A stretch of 10,153 nucleotides of DNA from Chloroflexota bacterium. GTDB lineage: Bacteria > Chloroflexota > Dehalococcoidia > Tepidiformales > Tepidiformaceae. The stretch spans positions 1 through 10,153 of the forward strand of contig JAKALX010000100.1 of NCBI GenBank assembly GCA_021823905.1, written 5' to 3'. The first letter of the stretch is position 1; each line of letters begins with the position of its first letter. A program made the translations under genes and the position numbers. Positions 1-7,624 of the stretch are shown here, piece after piece. A model generated the notes under the pieces. It searched no databases. It saw only the letters and a program-made list of their open reading frames with translations, and was not told where the DNA came from.

Positions 1-2534
<2,534 letters not shown>

Positions 2535-2620
2535 GTCCGCGCGGGGTGAAGACCATCACGATCACCTCATAGCGTCGGCTGCAGTGATCGTTCCGCCGCG
2601 GGAAGAATGCAGTAGAGCCG

Positions 2621-2675
2621 GCGCGCGCACGAACGGACTTAGCCAGGGGTTGCTGCCGAACTCGCGTGCGCGCGC
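2621..2675. repeat. 11-bp inverted repeat downstream of hsdR
   Basis: GCGCGCGCACG (2621-2631) is matched by its reverse complement CGTGCGCGCGC (2665-2675), with a 33-nt loop. It lies about 90 bp after the hsdR stop and could form a stem that slows transcription. No T-run follows, and alternating GC arms arise easily by chance in GC-rich DNA. I would not call it a terminator. Apart from this, I see no signal between 2535 and 2638. Confidence 0.25.
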
Positions 2676-2899
2676 GGATCCTGGGCGACCCTTGACGAGA
2701 GAAGCGTCACTCGGATCGAATTGGCCACAGGGCGTCGCGGGGCCCTGCCGCAGGTGCGGGCGAGCAGGACGGCGACCACGAGGAGGATCACGATCGCGAC
2801 CACTGCTGCATGGCTCACACCTCGCCGCGCGCGAACAACGAGCGATGTGCGCCTCTTAGCCGTTCGATTCCGGCTGTCCGGAGAACTCTTCCTCGCCAT
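2639..2899 (-). CDS. Possible small single-pass membrane protein (86 aa)
   Basis: An ATG at 2899 opens an 86-residue frame with a very basic N-terminus (residues 1-30, MARKSSPDSRNRTAKRR...) followed by one clear hydrophobic segment, AAVVAIVILLVVAVLLA (31-47), and a polar basic tail. The layout suggests an N-in membrane anchor. Its start lies one base after the stop of another minus-strand frame (TGACATG, 2903-2897), which would allow coupled translation. No Shine-Dalgarno sequence precedes it. A longer start at 2971 is possible but reads through the upstream frame. I do not recognise a family. It may be a real small gene or a chance frame in GC-rich DNA; only the hydrophobic helix and the tandem arrangement support it. 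Confidence 0.3.
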   Translation of the reverse strand: MARKSSPDSRNRTAKRRTSLVVRARRGVSHAAVVAIVILLVVAVLLARTCGRAPRRPVANSIRVTLLSSRVAQDPRAHASSAATPG

Positions 2900-2900
2900 G

Positions 2901-3041
2901 TCAGTAGGTGTAGGGCCGTCGCACGACCTCGGCCTGCAACATGAAGACGAGTGAACGGCTGCAGGAGTCATCGGTTCGCACGTTGCCCTCGCATAGGACG
3001 TCGCCTTCGACCCCGATCACGATGTCGTCGTACTCATGATC
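2901..3041 (-). pseudogene. Unrecognised C-terminal gene remnant (~46 codons)
   Basis: This frame runs from an in-frame TGA (3044-3042) to a TGA at 2903-2901 and reads like protein: acidic, mixed hydrophobic, with EYDDIVIGVEGDV near the start and QAEVVRRPYTY at the end. By eye most of its codons end in G or C, unlike the other frames here. There is no ATG. The only plausible start is a GTG at 3020, without a ribosome site. An ATG at 3037 sits in a different frame and stops after six codons, so a frameshift near 3035 could have broken a short gene. The family is unknown. The alternative is a chance open frame. Confidence 0.25.
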
Positions 3042-3096
3042 TCAAGTAGTGTACTGTTTCAACTGGGTCCGAAACGGCGACTCGAACGGCACGATG

Positions 3097-3103
3097 AAGG
3101 AGG
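3097..3103 (+). promoter_or_regulatory. Ribosome binding site fixing a GTG start
   Basis: AAGGAGG, a near-perfect Shine-Dalgarno sequence, lies 9 nt before the GTG at 3113. It decides the start of the small nuclease gene, since the ATG at 3094 just before it lies in another frame. Confidence 0.7.
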
Positions 3104-3112
3104 CAGGGGAGC

Positions 3113-3448
3113 GTGAGCATCCGCAACGGCGGCAATGGCCGCTGGAAGCATCAAGAGCAGCGCATTGCCCATGCGCTCGGCACTGCACTGATCCCGAACA
3201 CCGGAGTCCGTCGCAGCGACATGGAGGCTGGTCAATACGGCGTCGAAGTGAAGACCATGAAGGCGATCCCTATCCGCGTCCGCAAAGCCTTGGAGCAGAG
3301 CGTCGAGGCGTGCGAGAAGACGAGCAAGGTGGCTGTCGTTGTGCTGAGCCAGCCACGTGTCGGCAAGAAGCCCCTGCGGCTCGTGGTCATGCGCTTCGAG
3401 GACTGGCAGATGAACAATGCGCCGGGTGGTGTTGCGCAAGGCAAATGA
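3113..3448 (+). CDS. Small PD-(D/E)XK nuclease, Holliday-junction-resolvase-like
   Basis: This 111-residue protein starts at GTG with an excellent AAGGAGG site. An N-terminal helix carries Glu15 (KHQEQRIAHALG). Then comes RRSDMEAGQYGVEVKT, giving Asp36 and Glu45-Val-Lys47. This is the E...D-(8)-ExK arrangement of the PD-(D/E)XK fold, as in archaeal Hjc-type and phage resolvases. A helix (residues 53-69) and two strands (VAVVVLSQP, LRLVVMRF) complete a minimal nuclease core of typical length for such resolvases. The expected role is metal-dependent DNA cleavage, possibly at branched DNA during phage-type recombination. It stands alone on the plus strand; an ATGA overlap links it to a doubtful 43-codon frame. 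The fold assignment is fairly safe. The substrate is not: a VRR-NUC-like or Vsr-like nuclease, or a restriction function linked to hsdR, is possible. Confidence 0.65.
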   Translation: MSIRNGGNGRWKHQEQRIAHALGTALIPNTGVRRSDMEAGQYGVEVKTMKAIPIRVRKALEQSVEACEKTSKVAVVVLSQPRVGKKPLRLVVMRFEDWQMNNAPGGVAQGK

Positions 3449-3576
3449 GCCGCGTCGTCTGGGGCAATCGGCTGTCCATTCCAGTGGCTCACCGTGGACG
3501 CCAGTGCCGGGTGGAGTCGCGTTCGGCGTGGTGCCCCTGCATCGCCGTTGCTCCGCGACAGTCCCTTAGTTGGTGA
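3445..3576 (+). CDS. Doubtful 43-aa ORF overlapping the nuclease stop
   Basis: An ATG at 3445 overlaps the nuclease stop as ATGA and opens a 43-residue frame (MSRVVWGNRLSIPVAHRGRQ...) ending in TGA. Translational coupling is possible, but there is no family match, no separate ribosome site and mixed codon quality. It may be the broken 5' end of a longer gene or a chance frame. The remainder up to 3705 shows no gene, only three tandem CTAAG units at 3667-3681. Confidence 0.18.
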   Translation: MSRVVWGNRLSIPVAHRGRQCRVESRSAWCPCIAVAPRQSLSW

Positions 3577-3705
3577 GCGTCGGGCGATCACGACGAGCGC
3601 GTCAGCACGCGCACGATGACAAGATGGTGCTGAGGCCGACACGTCGTGGCTCTCTGGCGGGCGGGCCTAAGCTAAGCTAAGGATGCGTGCTGCGCAGGCG
3701 CGCGG

Positions 3706-4398
3706 CTACCAGTTGTGTGAGGCGCTGCGCACTTCGCCCTCGCCGGCCAAACGGAGCGGTTCCATACGCTCCGTGACGACGTTGACGGCGCGCTCCTGCC
3801 GCTCGATGCGGCCGTGGACGACGAGCGCGCCCGCGTGCTCGATGATGCGCTGATATTTCGCCACCAGGTGCGGCTTCGTGATGACGTTGATCAGCCCGTG
3901 GCGGTCTTCGAGCGTGTGGAAGACGAAGCCCTTCGCGGTCTCCGGCGCCTGCCGCACGGCGACGACGCCGGCGACCGTCACCGGCGCACCTTCCGCCAGC
4001 TGGTCGAGCAGGTGGCTCGGTGTGACCCCCTCGTGCAGCGCGCCGCGCGCCAGATCCATGATGTGGCCGCGCGTCGTCACCGCGCCCTCGCTGAACTGCA
4101 GGTCGGTCGCGACGCGCTCGCCGTCCGTCATCTCGACGAGCGGAACGAGGTCGGCCTCATGCGGCAGCGCGAGCGGGAGCTGGGCGCCGAGCGGCCGGTA
4201 GAAGAGGCCGAGCTGGCCGACGACGCCGGGCATCACGCGATCGCCGGCGCCATGCGGTTCGCCGACATGAGCGGGCCGGCCGGTCTCGAGCGCCTCGACG
4301 CCGAGCGCCGCAAGGAGGAGCGGCTGGCCACGATGACGGGCGCCAGCGCCGGGCGGCCGCCCGGACGAGGCTAGTTGAGTGTCAAGTACCGCCAGCAC
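3706..4398 (-). pseudogene. C-terminal remnant of DNA polymerase III alpha subunit, DnaE2 type
   Basis: The last ~170 codons match the end of error-prone DnaE2/DnaE polymerases. GQLGLFYRPLGAQLPLALP (residues 61-79 of the frame) and the TRGHIMDLAR region (109-118) correspond to the fingers/tail boundary. Residues ~138-212 form the OB-fold that binds single-stranded DNA, with VTVAGVVAVRQAPETAKGF, LEDRHGLINVI and VVHGRIERQERAVNVVTERM. The protein ends naturally (VRSASHNW). Full enzymes exceed 1000 residues, so the PHP domain, the polymerase palm and its catalytic aspartates are all missing. The first ~55 residues of the open frame do not resemble DnaE, so similarity breaks near 4218. An unrelated gene ends at 4371, so this piece cannot make a polymerase. 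It could be a host dnaE2 scrap or the tail of a phage-encoded DnaE. Confidence 0.8.
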
Positions 4399-4667
4399 AG
4401 GAAGACGCGCGCCTGATGCTCGGCACTGGCGACGAGGTCGTGCCGCACGCGCTTGTCCACCCTATCGATCAGGGATAGGCCGGCGAGCGCGATGACGAGC
4501 AGGGACGTGTCGAAGTTCTGGTCAACCTCCCCGGTCAGGATCGCCCGGCGCGGGAGGGCGATCTCTTCGAAGCCGGCGTTGTCGAGCGCTCTGCAGAGGG
4601 GCGCCGCGGGGTCTTGTTTGTCGTCGACGTACCAGAGGATGTTGCGCTCGTCCTTGACCGTACGCAT
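4371..4667 (-). CDS. Hypothetical protein (98 aa)
   Basis: The ATG at 4667 has a good Shine-Dalgarno context (AAGGAAGGTG about 5 nt upstream), and codons look coding by eye. The protein begins MRTVKDERNILWYVDDKQDP and has one moderately hydrophobic stretch, SLLVIALAGLSLI (about residues 55-67), which is too short and too charged around it for a confident membrane helix. The opening strand followed by VDD faintly recalls a receiver domain, but the rest does not follow that fold. I do not recognise a family. It ends at TAG where the DnaE-like frame begins, so its C-terminus may have been altered by the deletion that removed most of the polymerase gene. Its place downstream of the minus-strand phage-like genes suggests it belonged to that module. 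Confidence 0.55.
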   Translation of the reverse strand: MRTVKDERNILWYVDDKQDPAAPLCRALDNAGFEEIALPRRAILTGEVDQNFDTSLLVIALAGLSLIDRVDKRVRHDLVASAEHQARVFLCWRYLTLN

Positions 4668-4738
4668 GGTTCACCTTCCTTTCGTGCGTCGATGAGCCGC
4701 CAGCAGGCCCATCGGCCGGTACTAGGTCAGACCTTTCT

Positions 4739-4800
4739 TCAGCGGCCGGCCCTCGATTCCAGCCAGCGCTTGAACGACGCCTGGCTCTCTGCGGAGCGCC
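4739..4800. repeat. Direct repeat copy 1 (62 bp), left of the toxin-antitoxin pair
   Basis: This is 59/62 identical to 5624-5685 by direct alignment, in the same orientation; the central 55 bp (4746-4800) differ by one base. On the minus strand both copies end a reading frame with ESQASFKRWLESRAGR and a TGA. Differences in the last codons are silent (GGC/GGA for Gly, CGC/CGA for Arg). The third changes Ala to Gly just before ESQ. Upstream of the repeat this copy has no convincing gene body (an arginine-rich frame continues), so it is a 3'-end duplicate separated from its gene. Confidence 0.85.
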
Positions 4801-4895
4801 TGGACCTCGCGCCGCGGCAGCGGGCACGCTGTCGGCCACAGGGTGGCCTCCCGCCGATGTTATAGTGGACGCGGTTGACAGAAAGGCTACCCGCT

Positions 4896-5207
4896 ATGGC
4901 TTCTAGCGCTCCGGTCAACATTGCCACCCTCATCGAATCGCGCGCCGGCTTGCACGGCGGCCGTCCCTGCCTGGCTGGCACCGGCATGACGGTGCACGCC
5001 ATCGCCCGGCGCTACCTCCAGGGCCAGCGCGCCGAGCAGATGGCGGCTGACCTGCCGGACATCCCCCTCAGCCACATCCACGCTGCCATCGCCTACTACC
5101 TGGCGAATCGCGAGCGCATCGACGGCGAGCTGACGGGAGACCAGGCCGAGTCCGACCGTCTCTTCGCCGCCTGGCAGGGCGAACGCCGCACTGAGACGAG
5201 CTCCTAG
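4896..5207 (+). CDS. DUF433 family protein, putative antitoxin
   Basis: This 103-residue protein matches DUF433, a helix-turn-helix family usually paired with a PIN-like partner and proposed to act as the DNA-binding antitoxin. Typical features are the opening strand (RAGLHGGRPCLAGTGMTVHA), the helix with AEQMAADLPDIPLSHIHAA (a winged-HTH-like core) and AIAYYLANRERID at the end of the domain. The ATG at 4896 follows AAAGG with a 9-nt gap. A TTG at 4875 would add seven residues and is less likely. TATAGT at 4861-4866 could be a -10 element, but no good -35 lies upstream of it. The stop is 3 nt before the next gene, so the two are surely cotranscribed. Autoregulation by this protein is usual for such pairs but is inferred here. 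Confidence 0.85.
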   Translation: MASSAPVNIATLIESRAGLHGGRPCLAGTGMTVHAIARRYLQGQRAEQMAADLPDIPLSHIHAAIAYYLANRERIDGELTGDQAESDRLFAAWQGERRTETSS

Positions 5208-5210
5208 CGC

Positions 5211-5567
5211 GTGCTGCGCCTCTACCTTGATGAGGACGCCATGAGCGCTGCACTCGTCAGAGCCCTCTCCGATGGGGGCGTTGATGTATCCACCGCCAGC
5301 CGGGAAGGGGCGCGCGGACGGGAGGACGCCGAGCAACTGGCGCTGGCGACCTCCCTCGAGCGGACGCTCTACACCTTCAATGTCCGCGATTTTGCGCGGC
5401 TCCATGCCATGTGGCTGCGCCAGGGGCGCCATCACGCGGGCATCATCCTCGTCAACGACCAGCGGCTGCCAGTGGGAGAGCAGGCGCGACGCTTGCTCAT
5501 GCTGGCCACGTCGCTTTCGCCCCAGGACATCGCAGACCGGATCGAGTTCCTGGGTGCGTGGGGCTAA
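5211..5567 (+). CDS. DUF5615 PIN-like protein, putative toxin nuclease
   Basis: This 118-residue protein of the DUF5615 (Mut7-C/PIN-like) family is the regular partner of DUF433. The acidic cluster YLDED (residues 5-9) starts the fold, followed by DAEQLALATSLERTLYTFN and a conserved NVRDFARLHAMW with Asp and His. HHAGIILVN and RLLMLATSLSPQDIADRIEFL close the domain. By analogy with PIN nucleases the acidic residues would bind metal and cleave RNA; activity in this family is poorly tested. It starts at GTG three bases after the DUF433 stop, with a weak ribosome site, suggesting coupled translation and lower output than the antitoxin. A later ATG (5241) would remove the acidic cluster. Length is normal and the gene appears intact. 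Confidence 0.85.
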   Translation: MLRLYLDEDAMSAALVRALSDGGVDVSTASREGARGREDAEQLALATSLERTLYTFNVRDFARLHAMWLRQGRHHAGIILVNDQRLPVGEQARRLLMLATSLSPQDIADRIEFLGAWG

Positions 5568-5623
5568 CGGCCTCATATTCCGTGTCCCAACTCCCGCCAG
5601 CAGCCCGCGCGACCTCGCGTCTC

Positions 5624-5685
5624 TCATCGTCCGGCCCTCGATTCCAGCCAGCGCTTGAACGACGCCTGGCTCTCTCCGGAGCGCC
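5624..5685. repeat. Direct repeat copy 2 (62 bp), right of the toxin-antitoxin pair
   Basis: This is the partner of 4739-4800; the copies start 885 bp apart. On the minus strand it is the 3' end of the gene tail at 5624-5749, whose frame continues sensibly upstream. This copy is therefore probably the native gene end and the other the displaced one. The intervening DNA holds only the DUF433/DUF5615 pair and flanks. Confidence 0.85.
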
Positions 5686-5749
5686 ACCCGGCCAGCAGGC
5701 CCTCCACGCTGATGTCCCCGTCCAGGGCGTCCCAGGGGATGCCGCACCG
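5624..5749 (-). pseudogene. Short unknown gene tail ending ESQASFKRWLESRAGR
   Basis: This minus-strand frame runs from just after an in-frame TGA (5752-5750) to TGA at 5624. It has strongly GC-ending codons and a coherent sequence: IPWDALDGDISVEGLLAGWR, then SGESQASFKRWLESRAGR. There is no start codon. The frame of an ATG at 5762 (MPNSDDG...) would join it after a small frameshift near 5750, making a protein of about 45 residues. It sits 49 bp downstream of the LAGLIDADG gene and would be the last member of that cluster. The family is unknown. That the second copy of its C-terminus differs by silent changes supports this frame as truly coding, at least in the past. Confidence 0.5.
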
Positions 5750-5798
5750 TCATCTGAATTTGGCATGTCGGGAAACACGAGCGTCCAACCCACGACGA

Positions 5799-6245
5799 TC
5801 AACTCCCGCGCAGGTTGCACGCGCGGACCTCGGCGACGATCTCCTGCTGGCGCTCCGCCTCGCCCGGACGGTACTTCCCGCAGTGGCGCAGCGTCTGGAA
5901 CTCCAGCAGCAGCTCCCCCACGCGACGCTTTGCCGTCAGCCACGGCAACAACTGCTCGACGACCGCCGCCGCCTGCCGCTGGTCCGTCTGCCAGCGCCAG
6001 ATCTCCTTCCGCTTGTGATTCGCCCGGCGATTGAAGCACAATCGGCCGATGCCGGTGTACTCCACCAGGCGCGCGATCAGCTCGGTGTCCGTGTTGCAGG
6101 CCGACAGCGACGAGACGTGGTACCGCCTGCCGCCCGGGTACGGCTTCGTCCGGATGGTGATCGTCCCCTCGCCGTCGATGATGCCGGCTACCCAGGCGGC
6201 CTCGCAGGGCGACATCAGGCGGGCTGTCCACGTGGGCCGCGTCAT
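5799..6245 (-). CDS. LAGLIDADG homing endonuclease, single motif
   Basis: This 148-residue protein carries one LAGLIDADG motif, AAWVAGIIDGEGTITI (residues 16-31), with acidic Asp24 and Glu26 at the metal-binding end. A beta region follows (RRYHVSSLSACNTDTELIARL), then TGIGRL, a basic patch (RRANHKRKEIWRW) and a helical end (AAVVEQLLPWLTAKRRVGELLLEF). One motif means it would act as a homodimer cutting a long, partly symmetric site. Length is normal for free-standing phage and metagenome members. The ATG at 6245 overlaps the preceding stop as ATGA and has AGGGGG 6 nt upstream; a later ATG (residue 11) has no ribosome site. No intron or intein sequence surrounds it, so it is free-standing inside the operon. 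Confidence 0.85.
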   Translation of the reverse strand: MTRPTWTARLMSPCEAAWVAGIIDGEGTITIRTKPYPGGRRYHVSSLSACNTDTELIARLVEYTGIGRLCFNRRANHKRKEIWRWQTDQRQAAAVVEQLLPWLTAKRRVGELLLEFQTLRHCGKYRPGEAERQQEIVAEVRACNLRGS

Positions 6246-6685
6246 TGCGTGCCCCCTTCGTCCCCGTCAACGCCGCGTTCCCGCAGCTTCCGCAGCACAT
6301 CTTGCGCCGCCTCGACGGCGCCAGAGACTGCCGGGGCCTCGGGCGTGGCCTCGACAAGCTCGGCCCAGGCGTGCGTGAAGCCGCGCTGGTACAGGGCGTC
6401 GTGGACGGCCTGCCGCATCGGCTCGCCGAACTCCGACGCGAAGCCGCGCCGCAGCGCCTCGAAGACCGGGCCGCTCTGGGCGTTCCCGAAGGCCGCGATC
6501 GCCAGCCCCAGGTCGTGGTCCAGGACGGCGAAGCGGCAGCCTGCCCAGACACCGATCATCAGCACCTGGACCAGCGCCGCCGGCAGCTCCTCGCCGTCTG
6601 GCGAACGCCCATGGAGCTCCAGAAACCCCTCGGCGGCGCGCCATGCGCCCGAAGGATCAAACTGCTCAGACGCTTGCGCCCTCAT
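6242..6685 (-). CDS. Hypothetical phage-cluster protein (147 aa)
   Basis: The ATG at 6685 overlaps the ATPase stop as ATGA and has GAGG 8 nt upstream. The frame is open further 5' but only across the ATPase gene. The protein is mainly helical by appearance and acidic: AAEGFLELHGRSPDGEEL, a hydrophobic centre (ALVQVLMIGVWAGCRFAVLD), EALRRGFASEFGEPMRQAVH, and a charged tail (DVLRKLRERGVDGDEGGTQ). It has no recognised motif, signal peptide or clear membrane span. Its position between a Sak4-like ATPase and a homing endonuclease, with overlaps on both sides, suggests an accessory protein of phage replication or recombination. That is inference from context only. Confidence 0.7.
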   Translation of the reverse strand: MRAQASEQFDPSGAWRAAEGFLELHGRSPDGEELPAALVQVLMIGVWAGCRFAVLDHDLGLAIAAFGNAQSGPVFEALRRGFASEFGEPMRQAVHDALYQRGFTHAWAELVEATPEAPAVSGAVEAAQDVLRKLRERGVDGDEGGTQ

Positions 6686-7488
6686 CGCTGTACCTCGCCG
6701 AAATCGCCGTGGTCCGCTTTGGGGGTGGTGAAAGGTTGGTGAAGGTCCACCCGACCACCGATTCTGGGTGGTAACAGGGTGGTTATTGGGCCCACGTCCG
6801 AATCTGCGGCTGCGGTGCCGTGAATCCGGGCAGTGCCGTCTGCGGTCTCCAGAGGCGCGACGCCCAGCAGCACGAGCATCGTGCCCCATTCCAGATTCCG
6901 GATCCGCTTCCCCACGAGGGCCGGGCTGAACGCATTCGTCCCGAACACGCCGTAGAACACCAGCCCTTCGGGTGAAGGTTCGGTGAGGAGCTGGATGTTG
7001 ACGTCCACCATGAAGGGGATGTCGGCGTGACAGTCGGGCTGGTAGAGGTTGGGGACCTTCTTGTCTGCCACCCACACGTCGCGGGCCTTGCTCGTCCACA
7101 CGACGTTCAGCCCGCACTCGTTGAGGTCGTTGAACAGGTTGCGGATGTAGGCGTTGCGCTCGGCGTAGCGGAACGTCTTGTTCGGGTTCGACGCCTCGTC
7201 GAGCGTGACGAGCGTGATGATGTCGGTCAGCTGCGAGCCGCCGTCGATGAAGATGGTCTCGCAGGCACCGCCCTTGGCCAGCGCCTTCGCCTGCGTGAGG
7301 TCCTGCTCTAACCGCGTGAGCGCGGCCCGCGCCACGGGCACGGTGATCTTCCCCTGCGGCAGGACGATGCGGTCGCGCAGGATGTCCATGTCGAGGGCCT
7401 GGAGCAGCCAGTCCTCGGAGCGGTCGAAGTTGATCAGCGCCGGCTGGGGTGCGGAGAGGCCGAAGCGGCTCTTCCCCGACTTATGGCG
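6682..7488 (-). pseudogene. Phage AAA/RecA-like ATPase (Sak4/AAA_24-like), N-terminally truncated
   Basis: The frame contains RRHKSGKSRFGLSAPQPALI at its visible start, where HKSGKS is the end of a Walker A loop. LINFDRSEDW follows, then Walker B TIFIDGGSQLTD and a sensor-like strand NVVWTSKARDVW. This order fits the AAA_24 / Sak4-type ATPases of phages, thought to assist single-strand annealing and recombination. Before HKSGKS the expected strand and first Walker A glycine are missing: the open frame continues only to a TGA at 7542, with no ATG, GTG or TTG and unlike sequence. The first possible internal ATG (7389) would lose Walker A. The gene therefore appears cut at its 5' end near 7485-7490, where unrelated DNA begins. 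The C-terminus seems normal, and the stop overlaps the next gene. Confidence 0.7.
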
Positions 7489-7496
7489 GCGCGGCG

Positions 7497-7517
7497 AAGT
7501 TGGCGGCCCGCGAACTT
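7497..7517. repeat. 21-bp imperfect palindrome at the ATPase break point
   Basis: AAGTTGGCGG-C-CCGCGAACTT: nine of ten base pairs match about a single central base (7507). It overlaps the first bases of the TTGACA element at 7516-7521 and lies just outside the truncated ATPase. It could be an operator for a repressor of the plus-strand operon or part of a recombinase attachment site. An odd-length centre is less typical of a serine-recombinase core. Confidence 0.5.
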
Positions 7518-7543
7518 GACAGGCTGATCGCCGGCCGTATCAC
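7516..7543 (+). promoter_or_regulatory. Candidate sigma70-type promoter for the recombinase operon
   Basis: TTGACA (7516-7521, perfect -35) is followed after 16 bp by TATCAC (7538-7543, 4/6 match to the -10). Transcription would start near 7550, about 75 nt before the TTG start at 7625. The palindrome overlapping the -35 is well placed for repression. Sequence inspection only. Confidence 0.45.
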
Positions 7544-7606
7544 CTAGTGACCCGCCCGTCACATGCCCAGCGTGAGATCCTCCACATGGGACCCCGTTCC
7601 CCGACG

Positions 7607-7617
7607 AAGGAAGGGAG
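7607..7617 (+). promoter_or_regulatory. Ribosome binding site deciding a TTG start
   Basis: AAGGAAGGGAG ends 7 nt before TTG at 7625. The earlier in-frame starts (GTG 7547, ATG 7586) have no comparable site, so TTG 7625 is preferred. Confidence 0.6.
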
Positions 7618-7624
7618 CCGCGCA

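Noticed and set aside
3667..3681. Three tandem CTAAG units
   Set aside because: Only 15 bp long, single occurrence, no flanking symmetry or link to a gene; too short to interpret as an iteron or origin.
4875..4880. TTGACA just before the DUF433 start
   Set aside because: Only 15 nt separate it from the ATG, leaving no room for a -10 and a leader, so it is unlikely to be the -35 of this operon.
4691..5702. 12-bp shared word GCCAGCAGGCCC at 4699 and 5691
   Set aside because: It lies on opposite sides of the two repeat copies, so it does not extend them; probably chance.
4887..5753. Minus-strand open frame across the DUF433/DUF5615 pair
   Set aside because: Both plus-strand genes match known families with good starts. 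The antisense frame has no domain and poor third-base bias through the repeat.
5497..6552. Minus-strand open frame running past the LAGLIDADG gene
   Set aside because: It is out of frame with the LAGLIDADG motif and the 147-aa gene, and has Arg/Ser-rich shadow composition.
7547..7562. GTGAC-CCGCCC-GTCAC small hairpin
   Set aside because: Five-base arms only, no T-run, expected by chance at this base composition.
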